Source of the DNA: Devosia sp. A8/3-2
GTDB taxonomy: Bacteria > Pseudomonadota > Alphaproteobacteria > Rhizobiales > Devosiaceae
Length of the DNA: 64,000 nt
Direction: 5' to 3'
Assembly (NCBI GenBank): GCA_025452255.1
Contig: CP104974.1
Location: 930,001 to 994,000 of the forward strand
Part shown: in pieces, positions 1 to 10,058 of the stretch
Numbering within the stretch: the stretch's first letter is position 1
Layout of the letters: each line of letters starts with the position of its first letter
Made by a program: the position numbers and the translations under genes
Notes under the pieces: generated by a model
What the model saw: only the letters and a program-made list of their open reading frames with translations
Told to the model about the DNA's origin: nothing
Database searches by the model: none

Positions 1-2
1 CC

Positions 3-326
3 AAATATATTCTGACCCAATTGGGCTTCAAGGACATTATCGAGGCCAAGAGCGGCCGCGATGCCTTGGGCAAGCTCGAAAAGGGCAATGTCGATCTGAT
101 CATTTCGGATTGGAACATGGAAGATATTGACGGGTTGACCCTGCTCAAGGTGATCCGCAAGCATCCGCGCACCCGGGCCATGCCCTTCATCATGGCGACC
201 GGCCGTTCCGACAAGGAACAGGTCAAGGAAGCCATTTCCTTTGGCGTCAACAATTACATCATCAAGCCGTTTGACGCGACGACGATGAAAAAACGCATCG
301 AGGCAGTTATCAGCGCGCTGAGCTGA
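3..326 (+). CDS. CheY-like single-domain response regulator, 5' end outside window
   Basis: This is the carboxy-terminal part of a receiver domain; the reading frame is open to the left edge, so the start lies upstream of the window. The acceptor aspartate is in DLIISDWNM, the conserved threonine region reads MATGRSD, and the lysine lies in YIIKPF. No output domain follows, so it is a stand-alone receiver like CheY, which carries the signal from CheA to the flagellar motor. Four chemoreceptor genes follow on the same strand, which supports a chemotaxis role, although a hairpin terminator separates them. Another single-domain receiver function cannot be excluded because the first residues are missing. 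Confidence 0.85.
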   Translation, partial: KYILTQLGFKDIIEAKSGRDALGKLEKGNVDLIISDWNMEDIDGLTLLKVIRKHPRTRAMPFIMATGRSDKEQVKEAISFGVNNYIIKPFDATTMKKRIEAVISALS

Positions 327-351
327 TATTTTCGCATCATTATTGTGATGA

Positions 352-384
352 ACAAAGGGCGCCATTTATGGCGCCCTTTGTTTT
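352..384 (+). terminator. Intrinsic terminator after the CheY-like gene
   Basis: A perfect 13-bp stem (352-364 pairing with 369-381) with a TTTA loop is followed by a short T tract. It begins 26 bases after the stop codon of the receiver gene. It should separate that transcript from the chemoreceptor array. Confidence 0.9.
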
Positions 385-480
385 ATGGGCATCCGTAAAC
401 TACCATACTAGTGCAACCTTAATTTAAGGTCCCCGCCTTAGGATCGCGCCAACTTGGGAGGGGGCGCCCAGAAGGGCGCT

Positions 481-2546
481 TTGGCGACAGTGAAACTATT
501 TGCAGGACTGAAGAATATACGGCTGACGACAGCGATTGCCGCCACGGCCCTGATCTCCATTGCGATGACGGTGATTGCCTATACGGCCACGGTCTATGTC
601 GATCTGCGCGGGCAGGCGACACGCGCCAGCATCGCCAAGCAGGCCTCGGACCTGCAGGTGGCGGCGACGGTCTATGAAAAGCGCCTGCCGGGCTCGGTGG
701 TGACTCGGGCCGACGCGGGTGGCATTGCCACCTTCCAGACCTATGCGATCCCGTTCTTCTACGACACAGCCGCCGTCGACGCGCTGACCCGGGTGACCGG
801 CGATGCGTCGGCGATTTTCGCCTTTGACCCGGCCACGGGGATATTTACCGCCAAGACGTCCAGCTTTGTCCTGCCCGATGGCACCCGGGCCAAGGATTTC
901 GCGCTCGATGCTGCATCGCCCGAGGCCGTGGCGCTGGCCGCCAACCAGCCCTATGCCGGTGAAGTCAGCATGCAGGGCGCCCGGTTCAATGGCGCGTTCC
1001 AGCCCATTACCAATCTGAGCGGGGAATTGCTGGGCGGCTTCTTTGTCGGCGGCGATGCCGGCGCGGCCGAAGTGACCGCCCGCGCCTCGGCGCTCAATAT
1101 GGTGATCATCGGCGCGGTGCTGCTGGCCGTGCTGGGGAGCGTGGCGCTGCTGGTCTCACGCTGGCTCACCAAATCCATCCCGCACTTGGCTGGAGCGATG
1201 GACGACATTGCCGAGGGCAAGTTCGATACGATGGTGCCGTTCACCGACCGGGGCAATGAAGTGGGCGCCATGGCGCGGGCCGTGGAAGTGTTCCGCCAGA
1301 GTGGCCTACGGGTCAGCCAGATGACGGAGGCGGAAGCCGCGCGGATCATTGCCGATCAGGAAAACCGCCAGCAGATGATGGCCGAGCTGCAATCGGCCTT
1401 TGGCGAAGTGGTCGATGCCGCTGTGGCCGGCGACTTTACCCGGCAGGTGACGACCGAATTTCCCGATCCCGAACTCAATAGCTCGGCCAGCGGGGTCAAC
1501 AATCTGGTCTCGACCTTCAATCGCGGTGTGTCGGAACTGGGCCGTGTACTCGGCGCCATGGCCGATACCGATCTGACCCAGCGCATGCATGGCGACTATG
1601 AGGGCGCGTTCGCGACCATCAAGTCGGACATCAACGCGGTGGCCGACAAGCTGACCGAAGTGGTCGGGCAGCTGCGCCATACGTCAGGCGCGCTCAAAAC
1701 GGCGACGGGGAAATCCTCTCCGGCGCCAATGATCTCTCGGAACGCACCACCAAGCAGGCGGCGACCATCGAGGAAACCTCGGCGGCCATGGAGCAGTTAG
1801 CATCCACCGTGCTGGCAAATGCGCAGCGCGCCAAGGATGCGAGTGCCAATGCGGCGGAAGTGACCCGCACCGCTGAAGAAGGCGGCAAGGTGATGGATGC
1901 GGCCAATGTGGCGATGGAGCGGATCACTGAATCCTCGGCCAAGATTTCCAACATCATTGGCCTGATCGACGATATTGCCTTCCAGACCAATCTTTTGGCC
2001 CTCAACGCATCGGTGGAAGCGGCACGAGCCGGTGATGCCGGCAAGGGCTTTGCCGTGGTGGCTGTCGAAGTGCGGCGGCTGGCGCAGTCGGCGGCTTCGG
2101 CCTCTTCGGACGTGAAAAAACTGATCGAGCAGAGCGCCGGCGAAGTGCGTGGCGGCAGCAAGCTCGTGAATGACGCCTCGAGCAAGCTCAAGGCCATGCT
2201 CGACGGCGTGCGCGGCAATAATGCCTTGCTGGAATCGATCGCGCAGGACAGCCGCGAACAGGCGTCGGCCATCGAAGAGGTCAACACGGCCGTCCGCACC
2301 ATGGACGAGATGACCCAGCACAATGCGGCACTGGTGGAAGAAACCAATGCGGCCATTGAGCAGACCGAAGGGCAGGCAATCGAGCTGGACCGGATCGTCG
2401 ATGTATTCCGCATCGGTGGATCGGGTGCGGCCGACTGGCAGCAGGACGAGGATGTGCGCGGCCCGCAGAACCGGCTGAAGACTGCCACCAATGGCTTTGT
2501 CAGCCGGGGCAATACGGCCCTCGCCCGGGATTGGGAAGCGTTCTAG
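481..2546 (+). CDS. Methyl-accepting chemotaxis protein 1 (Cache-HAMP-signalling), one frameshift
   Basis: Transmembrane chemoreceptor that would control CheA in the chemotaxis array. An N-terminal membrane helix (about residues 15-37) is followed by a periplasmic single Cache-like domain, a second membrane helix (about 205-228), HAMP, a coiled-coil linker and the MCP signalling hairpin with its highly conserved tip ([17 protein letters not shown]). The protein ends in DWEAF, a CheR/CheB tether of the WxxF type. The frame breaks near 1712, where ACGGGGAAATC lacks one G relative to the in-frame reading GEILSGAND; restoring it gives one continuous protein. I chose the TTG at 481 because GAAGGG lies just upstream and the protein then aligns with receptor 3; GTG at 490 is possible. 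Confidence 0.88.
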
Positions 2547-2625
2547 CCGGTAAGGGCTCGCTAATCGATCTCGCGTACATATACGCATGGCGCGCCAGAA
2601 GACGCGCTGTTTGGGGGAGTTCGGC

Positions 2626-4703
2626 ATGTTTCGTCGGGTTGGCCGGTTTTTCGGCAATGTAAAGATGACCACGGCCATTGCGGCGCTGGTTCTGATTTCG
2701 ATCATTGGTTCGGTTGGCGCGGTGACCGCCGCCATTTATTTCAACACCAATGCGACCACGGCGCGCCAGAGCGAGGAAAATCAGGAAACCCATATGGGGG
2801 CCGCGGCGACGATCCTCGAGCGGCGGCTGGCCGGTTCGGTGCTGACTCGGGCCGAGGATGGCAATATCGGCAGCTTCCAGAGCTGGGCGGTTCCACCCTT
2901 CTACGATAGCGAAATCATCGATTCCGTGGTGCGCGTCATCAAGCAGGACGCCACCATCTATGTGCTCGACAGTGCCAGCCAGAATTTCCTCGGCAAGACG
3001 ACGAGCCTGATCGCACCCGACGGGACGCGCACTTGATCTGGTGCTGGATTCCAATAGCCCGGCCTATGCCACGGTCATGGCCGGCAGAGCGGTTCTTTGG
3101 CACGGTGCCGATCAATGGCGTCGACTACTACGCCACCATCCAGCCGATCAAGAAAATGAGCGCTGCCGACAAGCTCAATGGCCCGGTGATGGGTGCCATT
3201 TTTGTGGGGACGCCGCTGGCGCAGGTCACCGCGCAGATGAATTCAGCGCTGCAGCTGATCGCTATGGTGGGGGCGGGCGCCATTATCGGGTTTGGCCTAT
3301 TGGGCCTATTGGCCTCGCGCCTGCTGACCCGTCCGCTGCCAATCTGGTCGGTGCTGCTGCGCGGATTGCCGAGGGCGAATATGACACGGACGTGCCCTTT
3401 ACCGGGCGCGGCAATGAAATCGGAGCCATGGCCAAGGCGGTCGATGTGTTCCGTGAAAACGGGCTGCGCATCAGCCAGATGACGGAGGCGGAAGCCGCGC
3501 GGATCATTGCCGATCAGGAAAACCGCCAGCAGATGATGGCCGAGCTGCAATCAGCCTTCGGCGAAGTGGTCGATGCCGCTGTGGCCGGCGACTTTACCCG
3601 GCAGGTGAGGACCGAATTTCCCGATCCCGAACTCAATAGCACGGCCAGCGGGGTCAACAACCTGGTCTCAACCTTCAATCGCGGTGTCTCGGAGCTGGGT
3701 GAAGTACTCGGCGCCATGGCTGATACCGATCTGACCCAGCGGATGAGCGGGGACTATGAGGGCGCCTTTGCTACTATCAAGTCCGATATCAATGCCGTGG
3801 CCGACAAGCTGACCGAGGTGGTCGGCCAGCTGCGCCATACCTCCGGCGCTTTGAAAACTGCGACCGGAGAAATCCTCTCCGGTGCCAATGATCTGTCCGA
3901 ACGCACCACCAAGCAGGCGGCGACCATCGAGGAAACCTCGGCGGCCATGGAGCAGTTAGCATCCACCGTGCTGGCAAATGCGCAGCGCGCCAAGGATGCG
4001 AGTGCCAATGCGGCGGAAGTGACCCGCACCGCTGAAGAAGGCGGCAAGGTGATGGATGCGGCCAATGTGGCCATGGAACGGATCACTGAATCCTCGGCCA
4101 AGATTTCCAACATTATCGGGCTGATCGACGACATTGCCTTCCAGACCAATCTTTTGGCCCTCAACGCTTCGGTGGAAGCCGCACGGGCCGGCGATGCCGG
4201 CAAAGGCTTTGCCGTGGTGGCCGTCGAAGTGCGGCGGTTGGCGCAGTCGGCGGCTTCGGCCTCTTCGGATGTCAAGAAGCTGATCGAGCAGAGTGCCGGC
4301 GAAGTGCGTGGTGGCAGTAAGCTGGTGAATGACGCCTCGAGCAAGCTCAAGGCGATGCTCGACGGCGTGCGCGGCAATAATGCACTGCTGGAATCCATTG
4401 CGCAGGACAGCCGCGAACAGGCGTCGGCCATCGAAGAGGTCAATACCGCCGTGCGCACCATGGACGAGATGACCCAGCACAATGCGGCCCCGGTGGAAGA
4501 AACCAATGCGGCCATTGAGCAGACCGAAGGTCAGGCAATCGAGCTGGACCGGATCGTGGATGTGTTCCGCATCGAAGCGGCCGAGCAGCCGCCGCTGCGG
4601 CGGGATGATAGCGGCGCCCGCGGCCTGCAGCAGCGGCTCAAAAGTGCCGCTAGCGGGCTGGTCCGCGGCAACACCGCTTTGGCGCGATTGGGAAGCCTTT
4701 TAG
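2626..4703 (+). CDS. Methyl-accepting chemotaxis protein 2 (Cache-HAMP-signalling), several frameshifts
   Basis: Paralogue of receptor 1 with the same order: membrane helix, Cache-like periplasmic domain, second helix, HAMP, signalling hairpin and a C-terminal DWEAF tether. The ATG at 2626 follows GGGGGAG and lines up with receptor 3. The frame changes near 3031, 3082, 3345 and 4687; the pieces read in order as one receptor. The last change, in a GCGC tract, would otherwise replace the tether with an unrelated tail. Long parts of the 3' half are nearly identical to receptor 1. This copy has ACCGGAGAA where the other receptors have a G run, and it is in frame there. Confidence 0.85.
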
Positions 4704-4789
4704 GCCGCTAATACGGCGCTAATCGATTTCAGGTAAAACAAACTGGGTCTGGCCGCGTCTGTGGGACGCGCCGATTGGGGTAGTTCGGC

Positions 4790-6865
4790 ATGTTCAAACG
4801 CTTCGGCCGGTTCTTCGGCAATATCAGGATGACCACGGCCATTGCGGCGCTGGTCATTTCGGCCGTCATTGTCTCGGTCGCCGCGGTGAGCCTGACCATG
4901 TTCATATCGCTCAGCGCTTCGGTGCGGATGGAGGCGATGGCGGGCCGAGTTCAGGCGCTCAAGACCGCCGCGACCATCCTCAAGGGCGGCATGCCCGACA
5001 CCAATGTAGCCTGGACGCCGGAGGGGGAACTCGAGGCGATCAGCACTGGATGATGCCGGGCCAGTTCGGCAAGGACGAATTGGTGAATTCCATCGCCCGG
5101 GTGACCGACGAAGCGGCGACGATTTTCGTCTGGGACGAGGCTACGGCTGATTTCGTGCGCAAGTCGACCACCATTATGGGGGCCGACGGGGCGCCTATCG
5201 TGGGCACGCCGCTCGACAAGAATGGCGCGGCCTATGCCGCCATGCTGGCGGGCACGCCCTATTTCGGCGAGGCCACGGTCGTCGATAAGCCCTATTACAC
5301 GGCCTATCAGCCCATCCTCAGCCGCAGCGGCAAGCCGATTGGCGTGCTGTTCGTGGGCACCGACAAGGCGCAGGTCGAGGCGGTCATTTATGACATGCTC
5401 AAGCTGCTGCTCGGGGTGGGCGCGGCGATCCTGGTTGCCTTAGGGGCCCTGGGCTATCTGATGTCGCGGCTGATGATGGCGCCGGTGCCCGGGCTGGCAC
5501 GGACCATGGAGGTCATTGCCGATGGCGATTACGAGGCCGCGGTGCCCTATACTGGGCGCGGCAATGAAATCGGCGCCATGGCCAAGGCCGTCGAAGTGTT
5601 CCACGAAAACGGGCTCAAGGTCAGCCAGATGAGCGAAGAAGAGCGCGCCGCCGCCCTACGCCGCCGGGTCGAGCGCACCGATATGATGGTGGCGCTGCAG
5701 GCCGCGTTCGGCGAAGTGGTGGATGCCGCCATTGCCGGGGATTTCTCCAAGCGCGTGCATGCCCAGTTTCCCCGATCCCGAACTCAATGCGCTGGCCAGC
5801 AGCGTCAATGCGCTGGTCGAAACCGTGGATCGTGGCCTCAGCGAAACCGGCGAAGTGCTGGGGGCGCTGGCCGATACCGATCTGACGCGCCGCATGCATG
5901 GCGAGTATCAGGGCGCCTTTGCCAAGCTCAAGGGCGATACCAATGCGGTGACCGACAAGCTCACCGAAATCGTAGGCGGCGCCAAGGCGATCTCAGGCGC
6001 ACTCAAGACCGCGACGGGGAGATCCTGTCCGGCGCCAATGACCTCTCCGAACGCACCACCAAGCAGGCCGCGACCATCGAGGAAACCTCGGCGGCGATGG
6101 AACAATTGGCGGCGACGGTGGCCGAGAATGCACGGCTGGCTGAAGATGCCAATGGCAAGGCGCAATTGGTGTCGAGCAGCGGCGCAGAGTGGCGTCACCA
6201 TGACTGAAGCCAATGCCGCCATGGAACGCATCACCACCAGCTCGGCCAAGATCTCCAATATTATCGGGCTGATCGACGATATCGCCTTCCAGACCAATCT
6301 TTTGGCCCTCAACGCTTCGGTGGAAGCCGCACGAGCTGGCGACGCCGGCAAGGGCTTTGCCGTGGTCGCCGTCGAAGTGCGGCGACTGGCGCAATCGGCG
6401 GCTTCGGCCTCTTCGGACGTCAAGGCGCTGATCGAGCAATCAGCCACCGAAGTGCGGGGCGGCAGCAAGCTTGTCTCCAATGCGGCCGAGCAATTGGCGG
6501 GCATGCTGGCGGCGGTGGACCAGAATACGGCCATCATGCAGTCGATCGCCAAGGCCAGCCGCGAGCAGGCCATGGCGATTGGCGAAGTCAGCACCTCGGT
6601 ACGGGTGCTGGATGAAATGACCCAGCACAATGCCGCTCTGGTGGAGGAAATGAACGCCGCCATCGAGCAGAGCGAAGCCCGGGCGGCCCAGCTCGACCGG
6701 GTGGTGGATGTGTTCACGCTCGAGCAAAGCCCAGCGCGCGGCGCGGCGCCCGTGTCCCGCGCTCCGGCGCCGCAGCGTGGTGCCGTCGGCAAGGTGCAGG
6801 CGGCAGCCCGCTCATATCTCAGCCAAGGCAATGCAGCCATTGCGGCGGATTGGAATGAGTTCTAG
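4790..6865 (+). CDS. Methyl-accepting chemotaxis protein 3 (Cache-HAMP-signalling), several frameshifts
   Basis: Third tandem chemoreceptor: N-terminal helix, Cache-like sensor, second helix near 5385-5470, HAMP, signalling domain and the terminal tether DWNEF. The ATG at 4790 begins [11 protein letters not shown], very close to receptor 2. The frame shifts near 5042, 5768 (one C too many in TTTCCCCGATCCC), 6018 (one G short at the same codon as in receptors 1 and 4) and about 6185. The Cache domain differs clearly from those of receptors 1 and 2, so its ligand is probably different. The signalling tip is conserved, so it should join the same array. Confidence 0.85.
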
Positions 6866-7004
6866 GGCTCTCCAACCCGCCGACATACGGTGCGTTGCCA
6901 AGTCCTGCCGAAAGCGCCCGTTAACCTATTGGGCGCACCATCTTCGTATCAAGCCTCTGTTTAATTTAAGAAATTAGCCATTCTCAAAAGGTGCGAGTGA
7001 CGCA

Positions 7005-7341
7005 ATGCGTCTCGGTGAGCCACGACGAGATAGCCAAATCGGACAATTGCTGCCGGCAGCTGCCGTGGCGGTGTTCACCGTTTCTATTGCCTTTGCGGCC
7101 GTTCACGCGCCGCCAAAGCAGGGCGAAATGGGGGTGGTTTTTGCCCCTGGACCAGCCAGGCCGAAATTATGGGGGCGGTGGTGGCCGCCGGCGGCCGTAT
7201 CGTTGATACCAGCCGGATGCCCAATGTCATCGTCGCCTATGGGTTGGACGAGGGCTTTACCGCAAGAGTGCGGGACCGGGCGCCTGGTTCACATTAGCAG
7301 CAATCGGTCTTTGCGCGGGCACGGGGAGCCTAAGCCTATGA
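7005..7341 (+). CDS. Small conserved protein with N-terminal hydrophobic segment, coupled to receptor 4
   Basis: About 112 residues when two homopolymer shifts (near 7145 and 7292, one C and one G short) are repaired. It begins MRLGEPRRD, has a hydrophobic segment near residues 16-31 (signal or membrane anchor), then a conserved core with GEMGVVFAPW and a hydrophobic C-terminus (LAAIGLCAG). I recall similar unnamed proteins in other Rhizobiales but no assigned function. Its stop overlaps the start of chemoreceptor 4 (ATGA at 7338-7341), which suggests translational coupling and perhaps joint function in sensing. Confidence 0.65.
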
Positions 7342-9057
7342 ATCACGGCATGAATCTGGAACAGTTTCGCATGCAGGCGGCCATCGGGCTGTGCGCGATG
7401 AGCGCGGTGCTGGCGGCGGCGGCTTTGGGCATCGATATGGTGCGCTGGGGCGGGCCGGGTATGGCCAGCGTGCTGGCCTTTGCCACGCTGGTCGCGCTGG
7501 TGGCGGGGCTGGCGCTGTTCCGCCACCAACCGGCCTTCCGCTATCTGGCCGTTTCGGTGCTGATGGCGCAGGTGATGGCGACATTGATCGCCATGCGCGG
7601 GCATCCCCAGCAGGTCGATATGCATATGGCCTTCTTTGCGGCTCTGGCCATGTGCGCCTGCTTTATGACATCAAGGCCATCCTGGTCGGGGCGGCGCTGG
7701 TGGCGGTGCACCATCTGGGGCTGGGCCTGTTCTGGAGCGAGATGGTGTTTTATGGCGGCGCGGGGCTCGATCGGGTCGTGCTGCATGCGGTGATCCCGGT
7801 TGCCGAGGCGCTGGCGCTGGTCTGGATGACGCGCAATACCGAAATCCTGCTGCAATTGGCCAATCTCAAATCGGACGAGGCCGAGACCGAGGCCGCAACG
7901 GCGCGCCACCATGCCCAAACGGTCAGGGAGAGCACGGAAACCAGCCAGACCCGCGCTGCCTTGATGCAGACTTTGCAATCGGGCTTTGGCGATGTAGTCG
8001 ACGCGGCCGTGGCGGGAGATTTCAGCCACCGAATCGCCGCCGATTTCCCCGACGAGGATCTCAACCGGCTGGCCAATGCGATCAATCTGCTGCTCGGCAC
8101 GGTCGAGCGCGGGGTCGCCGAAACCGGCATGGTGCTGACGGCCCCGGCCGATACTGACCTGACGCGGCGCATGGATGGGGATTATCGTGGCGCCTTTGCC
8201 AAGCTCAAGGCCGATACCAATAGTGTGGTCGATACATTGTCCGAGCTGGTCAACCGGCTCAAGGGCACGTCGGGTTCGCTGCGCACGGCGACGGGGAAAT
8301 CCTCTCGGGCGCCAATGATCTGTCCGAACGCACCACCAAGCAGGCGGCGACCATCGAGGAAACCACCGCGGCGATCGAGCAATTGAGCAATGCGGTGCTC
8401 GAAAATGCCAAGCGGGCCGAAACGGCCAGCAGCAAGGCGCAGGCCGTGTCCCATACCGCCACCGAAGGCGGGCAGGTGATGGATAAGGCCAATGCAGCCA
8501 TGGCCGGTATCGAGGCCAGCTCAGCCAAGATTTCCAACATTATCGGGTTGATCGACGATATTGCCTTCCAGACCAATCTTTTGGCCTTGAATGCTTCAGT
8601 GGAAGCAGCGCGGGCCGGCGATGCCGGTAAGGGCTTTGCCGTGGTCGCCATCGAAGTGCGGCGGCTGGCCCAGTCGGCAGCGGGGGCATCGGCCGAGGTC
8701 AAGCAATTGATCGAAGCGAGCGCCGAGGAAGTGCGGGGCGGTTCAAAGTTGGTAGGGCAGGCGGCCGAAAAGCTGCTCGATATCTCGGCAGTGGCGCAGG
8801 AAAGCTCCAGCCTGATCGATTCCATCGCCCATGCCAATAAACAGCAATCCTCCGCGCTGCAGGAGGTCACCGCCGCGGTGCGGCAGATGGACGAGATGAC
8901 CCAGCACAATGCGGCTTTGGTGGAGCAGACCAATGCCGCCATTGAGCAGACCGAGGCGCAGGCGGCCGAACTCGACACCATTATCGAGGTGTTTCGCACC
9001 GAGGCGGATATAGTGTCGCTCGCTCCGGCAATCGTGCGCACGCGGCTGGCTTCCTGA
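7338..9057 (+). CDS. Methyl-accepting chemotaxis protein 4 with polytopic membrane sensor, two frameshifts
   Basis: Unlike its three neighbours this receptor has no periplasmic Cache domain. It begins with about six hydrophobic helices (residues 10-175) that carry histidines in or beside the membrane: DMHMAFF, VHHLGLG and VLHAVIP. A linker and a complete MCP signalling domain follow. The protein ends RTRLAS, with no WxxF tether for CheR/CheB. The frame shifts near 7665 (one C short) and near 8296 (one G short, at the codon also affected in receptors 1 and 3). The ATG at 7338 overlaps the stop of the upstream small gene. The sensor may detect a membrane-borne, redox or gas signal; that is inference. 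Confidence 0.85.
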
Positions 9058-9117
9058 CACGGGCTGTCAGCAGCGGCGCGCTAAGGCTTTACGGCGCAGA
9101 CCAGCGCCGGGAGCCCG

Positions 9118-9528
9118 ATGATGAGTGCTGCACGCAAGTTTGAACAGGCCGCGGCCCTGCCTTCCGGCGCGCCCTTGCAAAGCGAGCTGGATGCCTTGCT
9201 GGCGCCCTTGCCCGAACCGACGGCCGCTTTGGCGCGGCGGCTGGTGGCCCCGGTTGCGGCCCATCCGGGGCTGTCGGGCGAGGTCAAGACCGGTTGGAAA
9301 TCGATCAATTTCCGCCATGCCAAAGCCGGCCATGTCTGCGCGGTCTTTCCCCATCTCGACCGAGTGTCGCTCTATTTCGAACAGGGGCGGCTGCTCGACA
9401 ATGGCCATGGGCTGTTCCAGGGCGAAGGGCTCAAGAAAGGCCGCTTCATCCGCATGCTGCCGGGCGCGGAAATTCCCATCGACATAATCGGCATCCTGAT
9501 CTCGGAGGCCATTGCCCTGCAGCAGTGA
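9118..9528 (+). CDS. DUF1801-family protein
   Basis: Intact protein of 136 residues with the DUF1801 pattern: a helical N-terminus (LPEPTAALARRL), then GWKSINF, a beta sheet with AVFPHLDRVSLYF, and a closing KKGRFIRM segment. Members are small cytosolic proteins without a settled biochemical role. Two start codons are adjacent (9118 and 9121). The gene lies 60 bases after receptor 4 and 39 bases before mgsA on the same strand, so it may be co-transcribed with mgsA. No catalytic motif is visible. Confidence 0.75.
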   Translation: MMSAARKFEQAAALPSGAPLQSELDALLAPLPEPTAALARRLVAPVAAHPGLSGEVKTGWKSINFRHAKAGHVCAVFPHLDRVSLYFEQGRLLDNGHGLFQGEGLKKGRFIRMLPGAEIPIDIIGILISEAIALQQ

Positions 9529-9567
9529 GCATGCTTGAAAGCCTTGTGAATGCAGGGAGACTAGGCA

Positions 9568-9933
9568 ATGGCGCGGATCGGGCTGGTGGCACATGACGAC
9601 AAAAAGGACGAATTGTGCGCTCGGGCCGTGCAGCATAAGCGCAAGCTGAGCGAGCATGAATTATGGGCTACCGGCACCACCGGCGGACGCGTCATGGCGG
9701 CCACCGGATTGCCGGTGACCCTGCTCAAAAGCGGACCGCTGGGTGGCGATCAGCAGCTTGGCGCCATGATCTGCGAAGGCCGGCTCGATGTGCTGATTTT
9801 CTTCATCGATCCGCTGTCCGCCCAGCCCCATGATGTGGATGTCAAAGCCCTGACCCGGCTGGCGACGCTCTACGATGTATTGCTGGCCAATAACAAACCC
9901 ACAGCTGATGCGGTTCTCGTGGCGGTACAGTAA
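9568..9933 (+). CDS. mgsA: Methylglyoxal synthase
   Basis: Converts dihydroxyacetone phosphate to methylglyoxal and phosphate in the cytosol, a bypass of lower glycolysis when phosphate is limiting. The 121-residue protein has the family marks: [10 protein letters not shown] with the substrate-binding lysines at the N-terminus, the phosphate-binding ATGTTG segment, [13 protein letters not shown] and FFIDPL with the catalytic aspartate region. Length is somewhat below the enterobacterial enzyme but usual for rhizobia. The frame is intact. A hydroxyacylglutathione hydrolase gene that could detoxify methylglyoxal is at 33172-33939. Confidence 0.95.
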   Translation: MARIGLVAHDDKKDELCARAVQHKRKLSEHELWATGTTGGRVMAATGLPVTLLKSGPLGGDQQLGAMICEGRLDVLIFFIDPLSAQPHDVDVKALTRLATLYDVLLANNKPTADAVLVAVQ

Positions 9934-10058
9934 ACCGGTTTCCACTTTGGCCGGGCGCGCTTCAGGTTGACCGCCTGCCCCCGTTATGAACAGATGCGGC
10001 AAAATAGCCCCGGACAATGAACCGGGCATGGCAGATCAGGAAAACGGAACGGGTTTGG

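Noticed and set aside
1797..2735. Minus-strand open frames across the chemoreceptor array
   Set aside because: They recur at the same relative position in each receptor because the plus-strand sequences are homologous, and they show no independent motif.
9050..9070. CTGACA/TGTCAG hairpin after receptor 4 as a terminator
   Set aside because: The stem is short and there is no T run; a similar weak stem occurs at about 44691.
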